From assembly GCA_927911475.1 (NCBI GenBank), contig CAKMPP010000019.1:1-10816 (forward strand): a stretch of DNA of 10,816 nucleotides. The letters run 5' to 3'. The notes beneath the pieces are model-generated. The model ran no database searches, was not told the origin of the DNA, and was given only the letters and a program-made list of their open reading frames with translations. Of the stretch, positions 6,839-10,816 are shown piece after piece. Source of the stretch: an uncultured Solobacterium sp. GTDB taxonomy: Bacteria > Bacillota_I > Bacilli_A > Erysipelotrichales > Erysipelotrichaceae. How positions within the stretch are numbered: position 1 is the stretch's first letter; the number at the start of each line of letters is the position of its first letter. The position numbers were made by a program, and so were the translations under genes.

Positions 6839-7650
6839 TAGAAGTTGATGTTACGGTCATACATCGCAACCGCCTCTTTAATCACATTCTTACGTAATTC
6901 ATCATTGATGAATACAACTTCAACTGGTAAATCCTTAGCATGTGGTACTGCAGCTTCATGAATCTTTGTTAAGATATCATGTTCTTGCTTCTCAGCTTCA
7001 ACAACTAAGAAGAATGCCATTGTAGGTCCATATAGTTTAGACTTTAACCAAACTCTGCTAATCGCATCATTTGTTTCGCAATAATCATATACAGCATTTA
7101 CCAAACGTGTTGGATATACATTTGGCTCAGAATATGTCACATTCATTGGTGCTGTTGGTTGTACAGGTTTTGGTCTTTCTCTACCTGCAAGCAATGCGAT
7201 TAAGGGCTTAGGAATGACAATATTATCTGTTCCTGGGTTGATGATGACACCTTGAATCTTTTTGTTTGGATCAGATAATAACGCATCATACTCTTTCATT
7301 GTTCTTACGATATTCTTTGGTGTATCATCCTTTTCACCAGCCACTTTAAACTTTGAGGATTCTTCAACATCTGTAAATGCAGGGAAGAATGCTTTACCAT
7401 CATTTGTATTGATGAGGAAGAACTTAATCTGTGATGGATTTACAGTTGGTAAAATACCATTGTGATCTGGTTTTAGTTCTACATCAAAATTACAAGGTGC
7501 TAGTAATCTTGCTTTCTTTAATGCGTTTGATAACGCTTCTTGTTTTTCAGGGGTACTTCCAAGTTTTAAATCATTGATTGCTTTCTTAACCTCTGGGTTT
7601 GTCACAGGGGCAATCGTTCCCTGTTGGATTTTTGCTTTTTTATCTGACAT
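6838..7650 (-). CDS. SseB-like protein
   Basis: 270-residue soluble protein with two domains. An SseB N-terminal-type domain covers about residues 20-155: LLAPCNFDVELK (49-60), QIKFFLINTNDGKAFFPAFTD (74-94) and the GVIINPGTDNIVIPKPLI segment (134-151). It is joined by a proline-rich linker to an SseB C-terminal-type domain (about 170-268) with YCETNDAISRVWLKSK and a MAFFLVVEAEK strand. The family was named for a protein linked to serine sensitivity; its biochemical role is not settled. AAAAGGAG lies 7 bases before the ATG, and a TATAAT lies 26 bases upstream. It leads a three-gene operon with the GNAT fusion and the YczE-like protein. Confidence 0.85.
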   Translation of the reverse strand: MSDKKAKIQQGTIAPVTNPEVKKAINDLKLGSTPEKQEALSNALKKARLLAPCNFDVELKPDHNGILPTVNPSQIKFFLINTNDGKAFFPAFTDVEESSKFKVAGEKDDTPKNIVRTMKEYDALLSDPNKKIQGVIINPGTDNIVIPKPLIALLAGRERPKPVQPTAPMNVTYSEPNVYPTRLVNAVYDYCETNDAISRVWLKSKLYGPTMAFFLVVEAEKQEHDILTKIHEAAVPHAKDLPVEVVFINDELRKNVIKEAVAMYDRNINF

Positions 7651-7675
7651 GATGTACTCCTTTTCGCTCCTAGTA

Positions 7676-7681
7676 ATTATA
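7676..7681 (-). promoter_or_regulatory. -10 box of the SseB operon
   Basis: A perfect TATAAT on the minus strand lies 26 bases upstream of the SseB ATG. No convincing -35 exists at 17-base spacing (GGTGAA). The upstream region is shared with the divergent rhomboid promoter. Confidence 0.55.
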
Positions 7682-7704
7682 CGCTTTTTTTGATATCATT
7701 CACC

Positions 7705-7713
7705 TGTTATAAT
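7705..7713 (+). promoter_or_regulatory. Extended -10 promoter of the rhomboid gene
   Basis: TGTTATAAT is an extended -10 (TGn plus perfect TATAAT) 25 bases before the rhomboid ATG. The -35 position is a T-run, as expected for an extended -10 promoter that does not need a strong -35. It faces away from the SseB -10, 23 bases apart. Confidence 0.7.
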
Positions 7714-7738
7714 AGAGAAGATTTAAAGGAGTCAATAT

Positions 7739-8296
7739 ATGAAAAAAATAACTTGGAATTCACCAGTAATCTTATCGTTTGCCCTAATTAGCTTAATCGC
7801 TTTAGGATTGAATACTCTAACAAATGGCACTACAAATCAACTCATATTCTCTGTATATGGTGGTTCATTACTAAATCCCCTATTCTATCTACGTTTATTC
7901 ACGCACGTATTGGGACATGCAGACTTATCACACTATATGAATAATATGTTGTTATTCTTATTAGTAGGTCCAATGCTAGAAGAAAAGTATGGTAGTCAAC
8001 GTTTACTTATCATTATCTTAGTCGTTGCCCTTGTCACAGGTATCGCACATATTATCATCGCTCCAAACACAATGTTATTAGGTGCTAGTGGTGTTGTATT
8101 TGCCTTTATCCTATTATCTGCTGTAACAGGCTCTAAAGAAGGTATCCCTCTTACATTTATCATCGTTGCAGTACTCTATATCGGAACGCAAATTTATCAA
8201 GGTGTATTCAATGTTGATAATGTATCCCAACTAACTCATATTATTGGTGGTATTATCGGTGGCATCTTTGGTATGACACTACGCAAGAGTCATTAA
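7739..8296 (+). CDS. Rhomboid-family intramembrane serine protease
   Basis: 185-residue membrane protein with six hydrophobic segments, the minimal bacterial rhomboid core. The catalytic dyad is visible: Ser117 in GASGVVFA (115-122) and His167 in LTHIIGGIIGG (165-175). The HADLSHYMNNMLLFLLVGPMLE region (60-81) is the usual helix-2 His-xx-x-Asn equivalent. Rhomboids cut single-pass membrane proteins within the bilayer; the substrate is unknown. AAAGGAG lies 7 bases before the ATG, and a terminator follows the stop. It is monocistronic and divergent from the SseB operon. The last few residues are LRKSH, so there is no extra cytoplasmic domain. Confidence 0.93.
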   Translation: MKKITWNSPVILSFALISLIALGLNTLTNGTTNQLIFSVYGGSLLNPLFYLRLFTHVLGHADLSHYMNNMLLFLLVGPMLEEKYGSQRLLIIILVVALVTGIAHIIIAPNTMLLGASGVVFAFILLSAVTGSKEGIPLTFIIVAVLYIGTQIYQGVFNVDNVSQLTHIIGGIIGGIFGMTLRKSH

Positions 8297-8309
8297 TTAT
8301 CTGCATCGC

Positions 8310-8345
8310 AATGCTAGATTCGAGTGGAGTCTAGCATTTTAATTT
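8310..8345 (+). terminator. Terminator after the rhomboid gene
   Basis: A 9-bp stem AATGCTAGA / TCTAGCATT (8310-8318 and 8330-8338) with an 11-base loop is followed by TTTTAATTTG. It lies 13 bases after the rhomboid stop codon. Confidence 0.82.
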
Positions 8346-8355
8346 GTATATATTC

Positions 8356-8402
8356 TGTGAAATTGCACATGAAATTCGAGTATCATTCACACTCTGTTCA
8401 CA
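8356..8402 (+). promoter_or_regulatory. Repeated TGAAATT / TTCACA boxes upstream of the HtrA gene
   Basis: Two direct copies of TGAAATT (8358-8364 and 8370-8376, period 12) are followed by two direct copies of TTCACA (8386-8391 and 8397-8402, period 11). The first unit extends to TGTGAA (8356-8361), the reverse complement of TTCACA, so the two pairs face each other. Spacing near one helical turn is typical of response-regulator or stress-regulator sites. I could not place a convincing -35/-10 pair; TAAGAT at 8412-8417 may be the -10. Confidence 0.45.
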
Positions 8403-8446
8403 TTTGTGCTCTAAGATAGTAAGCGTAGTACAAGGAGGATTAAAAT

Positions 8447-9802
8447 ATGTCAGATAACTTAAATGAAACTAACAAGGAAATAAATGAAGCTGAAACAGTA
8501 GAAAATAAAACAGATATTGTCGAAGAACAACATACAGAAGCAGCTCAGGTAGCAGCGAAAGTAGTTGAAGAAAAAACAACTAACCAGACAGTTGCAGTAG
8601 AACCAGTGAAAAAGAAAAATGGAATCGGCTCAAAGGTCATCTCAACAATTGGTAAAGCTTCTCTTGCAGTACTTTGTGGATTTGGTGGTGCTTGGTTATA
8701 TACAGCACAAATTGGAAACGGTGGTAGAACAGTTGTATACCAAACAACAGAATCTGGAAGTAGTAAAACGACTTCTGTTTCTAATGAATCAAATGGTTCT
8801 GGTTTAACTGTTGCGCAAGCAGCCGCAAAGGCAGCTCCATCTACAGTTGAAATCCAAACAGAGATAACACAACAGTCCTACGGCATGTTTGGTGGTACAT
8901 ATACAACAAACGCTGCAGGTTCTGGTGTCATCATCAGTAAAGATGGTTATATCGTTACAAACAACCACGTCATCGATGGTGCACAAAAGATTACAGTTAA
9001 GACAAGTGATGGCACAGAATATGACGCAAAGCTTATTGGTACTGATCCAAAGAGTGATATTGCGGTATTAAAGGTAGAAGCAAATGACCTAACACCAGCG
9101 ACTCTTGGAGATTCTTCCAAGATTTCGGTTGGTGATACAGCAATCGCAATCGGTAACCCACTAGGAACACTTGGCGGAACCGTTACAGATGGTATTATCT
9201 CCGCAACATCCCGTGAACTTGTCGTAAATAACGAATCTATGAAACTCATCCAGACAAACGCAACAATCAACTCTGGCAACTCTGGTGGTGGATTATTTGA
9301 TGGTAATGGTAACTTAATTGGTATCGTACAGTCTAAAGACTCTGGTACATCTTCATCAGGAGCAACTATCGAAGGTATTGGCTTTGCAATTCCAGTAAAT
9401 GATGCAATGGAAGTTGCTGAACAGTTAATTAAGAATGGTAAAGTTACAGATCGTGCAACATTAGGTGTATATCTACAGACACTTACAACACAACAAGGCA
9501 ATTACACTCCAGGTGTATATGTTACGAATGTTATCGATGGTAGCGGCGCACAGGCTGCCGGTTTAAAGGCTTACGATAAGATTGTTGGTGCAGATGGCAA
9601 AGAAGTTTCCAACTATCCAGACTTATCCGCAATCTTAAAGACAAAGAAGCCTGGCGATACAGTTGACCTAACAATCGATAGAGATGGAAACCAAATTCAG
9701 GTAACAGTTACTCTTACAGGCACGTTAGATGCAACACAATCCCAAAACAACAATCAACAGACTCTCCCAAATCAAGGCGAACAAAATAGCGATAAGAAAT
9801 AA
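8447..9802 (+). CDS. Membrane-anchored HtrA/DegP-type serine protease with PDZ domain
   Basis: 451-residue envelope quality-control protease. Order: acidic, low-complexity cytoplasmic N-terminus (1-55), basic stop (KKK 55-57), one membrane segment (about 65-86), serine-rich linker (101-120), trypsin-like protease domain (about 121-325) and one PDZ domain (about 336-425), then a Q/N-rich tail. The catalytic triad is complete: His174 in TNNHVI, Asp204 in KSDIAVL and Ser279 in GNSGGGL. The protein would be anchored by its single helix with protease and PDZ outside the cell, where it degrades or refolds misfolded exported proteins. A strong AAGGAGG (8432-8438) sits 8 bases before the ATG. It is monocistronic, with a terminator behind it and repeated boxes ahead of it that may be a stress-regulator target. 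Confidence 0.96.
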   Translation: MSDNLNETNKEINEAETVENKTDIVEEQHTEAAQVAAKVVEEKTTNQTVAVEPVKKKNGIGSKVISTIGKASLAVLCGFGGAWLYTAQIGNGGRTVVYQTTESGSSKTTSVSNESNGSGLTVAQAAAKAAPSTVEIQTEITQQSYGMFGGTYTTNAAGSGVIISKDGYIVTNNHVIDGAQKITVKTSDGTEYDAKLIGTDPKSDIAVLKVEANDLTPATLGDSSKISVGDTAIAIGNPLGTLGGTVTDGIISATSRELVVNNESMKLIQTNATINSGNSGGGLFDGNGNLIGIVQSKDSGTSSSGATIEGIGFAIPVNDAMEVAEQLIKNGKVTDRATLGVYLQTLTTQQGNYTPGVYVTNVIDGSGAQAAGLKAYDKIVGADGKEVSNYPDLSAILKTKKPGDTVDLTIDRDGNQIQVTVTLTGTLDATQSQNNNQQTLPNQGEQNSDKK

Positions 9803-9811
9803 CAAAAAAAG

Positions 9812-9848
9812 ATACAGAGTATACCCCCATACTCTGTATTTTATATTT
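9812..9848 (+). terminator. Terminator after the HtrA gene
   Basis: A perfect 11-bp stem ATACAGAGTAT / ATACTCTGTAT (9812-9822 and 9829-9839) with loop ACCCCC is followed by TTTTATATTTC. The preceding AAAAAAAG would give a T-run on the other strand as well, so it could work in both directions. Confidence 0.9.
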
Positions 9849-9853
9849 CAATA

Positions 9854-9871
9854 GTTGACCAGCTGTTGACC
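9854..9871. repeat. Direct repeat GTTGACC, period 11
   Basis: Two exact copies of GTTGACC (9854-9860 and 9865-9871) are separated by AGCT, in the gap between the facing HtrA and tRNA terminators. On the other strand it reads GGTCAAC twice. It looks like a stress-regulator heptad but has no gene start behind it; function is unknown. Confidence 0.5.
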
Positions 9872-9876
9872 AACAC

Positions 9877-9903
9877 AAAAGAAAAACTCGCTATTTTAGC
9901 GAG
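9877..9903 (-). terminator. Terminator of the tRNA-Ser gene
   Basis: Minus-strand hairpin CTCGCTA / TAGCGAG (9887-9893 and 9897-9903, loop of three) is followed by TTTTTCTTTT. It starts 11 bases beyond the encoded CCA of the tRNA. Confidence 0.88.
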
Positions 9904-9913
9904 CTTTATTCTA

Positions 9914-10004
9914 TGGCGCAGGAACAGGGATTTGAACCCTGGCACCGTGTTACCGATCTACAAGCTTTCCAAGCCTGCCCCTTCAACCGCTTGGGTATTC
10001 CTGC
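9914..10004 (-). tRNA. tRNA-Ser (anticodon GGA)
   Basis: Minus strand, 91 bases including the encoded CCA (9914-9916). The acceptor stem is GCAGGAA / TTCCTGC with discriminator G. The anticodon stem CAGGC / GCTTG encloses the loop TTGGAAA with anticodon GGA (9968-9970 on the plus strand), which reads UCC and UCU serine codons. A long variable arm between anticodon and T stems, as in all class II serine tRNAs, and a GGTTCAAATCC T-arm are present. It stands alone, with its own terminator. Confidence 0.95.
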
Positions 10005-10063
10005 AAAGTTTTCATAGGACACGAACTATAATACCAATTATTGTTCAAAAAATAAAGTATTAT

Positions 10064-10086
10064 TGTAGAAATAATTTAATATTACA
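10064..10086. promoter_or_regulatory. Imperfect palindrome, possible TetR operator
   Basis: A 23-base imperfect inverted repeat with TGTA and TACA ends (8 of 11 pairs match) lies about 30 bases upstream of the TetR-family start. TetR-family genes are often autoregulated from such sites. The region is very AT-rich, so chance is a real possibility. Confidence 0.3.
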
Positions 10087-10117
10087 CGTAAAATAAACGT
10101 AATGGAGGTTATACAAA

Positions 10118-10681
10118 ATGAGCGATTTGACAAAGAAAGCATTAGGAGCTTCTCTAAAGAAGATTTTATTACAGAAGCCTCTCGAAAAGATTACAATCAC
10201 CGATCTCACAAATGATTGCGGTGTAAACCGCCAAACATTTTATTATCACTTCCATGATATTTATGATTTGATTGATTGGATTTATCTTGCAGAGGGTGAA
10301 GAAGCGATTGGAGCCCAACGCAGTTATGATAGTTGGCAAGATGGACTTCTATCTGCCTTCAAGATTATTGAGAAAGAAAAACATTTTATTTTAAATACAA
10401 TTCACTCCCGTTCACAGTCTCATATCATGCGTATGCTAGAAGATGCGGCTGAGTACTTACTATTAAATGTAATTCGTGAAATATCTAAGAATTATAATGT
10501 TTCAAATGAAACAATTCATTTCATGGCATCCTTCTATCGATTCAGCTTTGCTGGAGTAGTATTTGACTGGATTGAAAATGGCATGCATGAAAATCCACAA
10601 AAGATCGTTGACCAGGTATCACTTCTAATGCAAGGTACATTCTCTGCTGCATTAGAACGTTTCGAGAAAGCCAAGAAGTAA
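10118..10681 (+). CDS. TetR/AcrR-family transcriptional regulator
   Basis: 187-residue regulator. The N-terminal helix-turn-helix is clear: ITITDLTNDCGVNRQTFYYHF (25-45), with the recognition helix around VNRQTFYYHF. The C-terminal ligand domain (about 55-180) is all-helical, of the type in DhaS-like and related TetR proteins of Bacillota (FYRFSFAGVVFDWIENGMHENP, 139-160). Targets and ligand are unknown. No co-oriented target gene is visible, because an insertion sequence begins 15 bases after the stop and may separate it from its original partner. Good TGGAGG at 10103-10108, 9 bases before the ATG. Confidence 0.92.
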   Translation: MSDLTKKALGASLKKILLQKPLEKITITDLTNDCGVNRQTFYYHFHDIYDLIDWIYLAEGEEAIGAQRSYDSWQDGLLSAFKIIEKEKHFILNTIHSRSQSHIMRMLEDAAEYLLLNVIREISKNYNVSNETIHFMASFYRFSFAGVVFDWIENGMHENPQKIVDQVSLLMQGTFSAALERFEKAKK

Positions 10682-10698
10682 GAAAGACCACATGTTGT

Positions 10699-10744
10699 AC
10701 CGACCCCAAAAGTTAGACCAAGAATCTAACGAATGGAGGTCGGT
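10699..10744 (+). other. Nested stem-loop at the IS left end that buries the ribosome site
   Basis: Outer arms ACCGACC (10699-10705) and GGTCGGT (10738-10744) pair over 7 bp. Inside them GTTAGA (10712-10717) and TCTAAC (10725-10730) form a second stem with loop CCAAGAA. The GGAGG ribosome site (10735-10739) lies in the outer stem. CC (10706-10707) can also pair with GG (10735-10736) across a bulged A. In a transcript entering from outside the element the site would be hidden. Confidence 0.65.
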
Positions 10745-10751
10745 TATTTTT

Positions 10752-10816
10752 ATGAACAAAACATAGTTTTGAATTCAAGAAAAAAATAGTTTTAGAATAT
10801 TTGAATGGTAAAGGAG
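10752..10816 (+). pseudogene. IS3 transposase orfA start, out of frame (partial)
   Basis: The ATG at 10752 with upstream GGAGG opens MNKT and meets TAG at 10764-10766. The conserved orfA peptide KHSFEFKKKIVLEYLNGKG runs in the +1 frame from 10759 to the window edge. Removing one A from the AAAA run 10758-10761 joins them. There is no in-frame ATG for the conserved frame after its own TGA (10753-10755); a TTG at 10801 is the next possible start. Probably a decayed copy, though the call rests on only 65 bases. Confidence 0.6.

Larger units (their letters stand above)
10696..10816 (+). mobile_element. Left end of an IS3-family insertion sequence (IS150-like), cut by window edge
   Basis: The terminal inverted repeat is recognisable as TGTACCGACCCCAAAAGTTAGAC (10696-10718), very like the ends of the IS150 subgroup of IS3. 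It is followed 34 bases later by an ATG and then by the start of an IS3 orfA: KHSFEFKKKIVLEYLNGKG. The other end is outside the window, so the target duplication cannot be checked. The upstream boundary could be 10693 or 10696. Confidence 0.78.

Noticed and set aside
8344..8353. TGTATATATT upstream of the HtrA gene, matching half of the GntR operator
   Set aside because: Only one half-site in AT-rich DNA, without the second arm, so no case for shared control.
8947..9501. 184-codon open frame on the minus strand inside the HtrA gene
   Set aside because: It is an antisense shadow of a well-supported gene, with an odd cysteine- and proline-rich composition and no ribosome site.
9854..9871. Reading the GGTCAAC pair as a CtsR heat-shock operator
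   Set aside because: CtsR heptads end in AAA and have a period of 10; here the period is 11, the heptad ends in AAC and no chaperone or protease gene starts next to it.
9866..10096. 76-codon open frame on the plus strand containing RNRDLNPG
   Set aside because: It runs through the complement of tRNA-Ser; the RDLNPG-like peptide is the usual artefact of translating a tRNA T-arm.

Overview
This window looks like chromosomal DNA from a low-GC Gram-positive bacterium (Bacillota). The reasons are AT-rich coding sequence, strong GGAGG-type ribosome binding sites, a GntR/YtrA-type ABC operon, and Firmicutes-style RarA, SseB, YczE-type, rhomboid and HtrA proteins. Erysipelotrichia is a plausible class, but the sequence alone does not prove it.

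Layout: (1) 1-993, minus strand: the N-terminal three quarters of the AAA+ replication-repair ATPase RarA, running off the left edge. (2) 1050-5379, minus strand: one tightly packed ABC-transporter operon with its own promoter and a palindromic operator. It holds a GntR/YtrA-type repressor, one ABC ATPase, three tandemly duplicated small ABC-2-type permeases and two more small permease-like proteins, and ends in a hairpin terminator. (3) 5391-7650, minus strand: SseB-like protein, a GNAT/inorganic-pyrophosphatase-like fusion and a YczE/YitT-like membrane protein, translationally coupled and ending in a terminator that overlaps the last stop codon. (4) 7705-8345, plus strand: a rhomboid protease, divergent from the SseB operon. 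(5) 8356-9848, plus strand: a membrane-anchored HtrA/DegP-type serine protease with a PDZ domain and a repeat-rich upstream region. (6) 9877-10004, minus strand: tRNA-Ser(GGA) and its terminator. (7) 10118-10681, plus strand: a TetR-family regulator. (8) 10696 to the right edge: the left end of an IS3-family insertion sequence.

The most notable observation is in region 2. Three of its seven genes (the repressor and two of the three tandem permeases) each carry one single-base frameshift. The two frames of each gene, joined, give proteins of normal family length (125, 194 and 191 residues), and the intact tandem copy has 193. Every other complete gene in the window reads through. This looks like recent decay or reversible inactivation of one operon, although sequencing error and recoding have to be excluded. 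The IS transposase start is also out of frame with its conserved peptide, and the IS left end can fold so that its ribosome binding site is buried. I see no clear evidence for a wholly new biological system; the unusual element is the frameshifted, paralogue-rich ABC operon.
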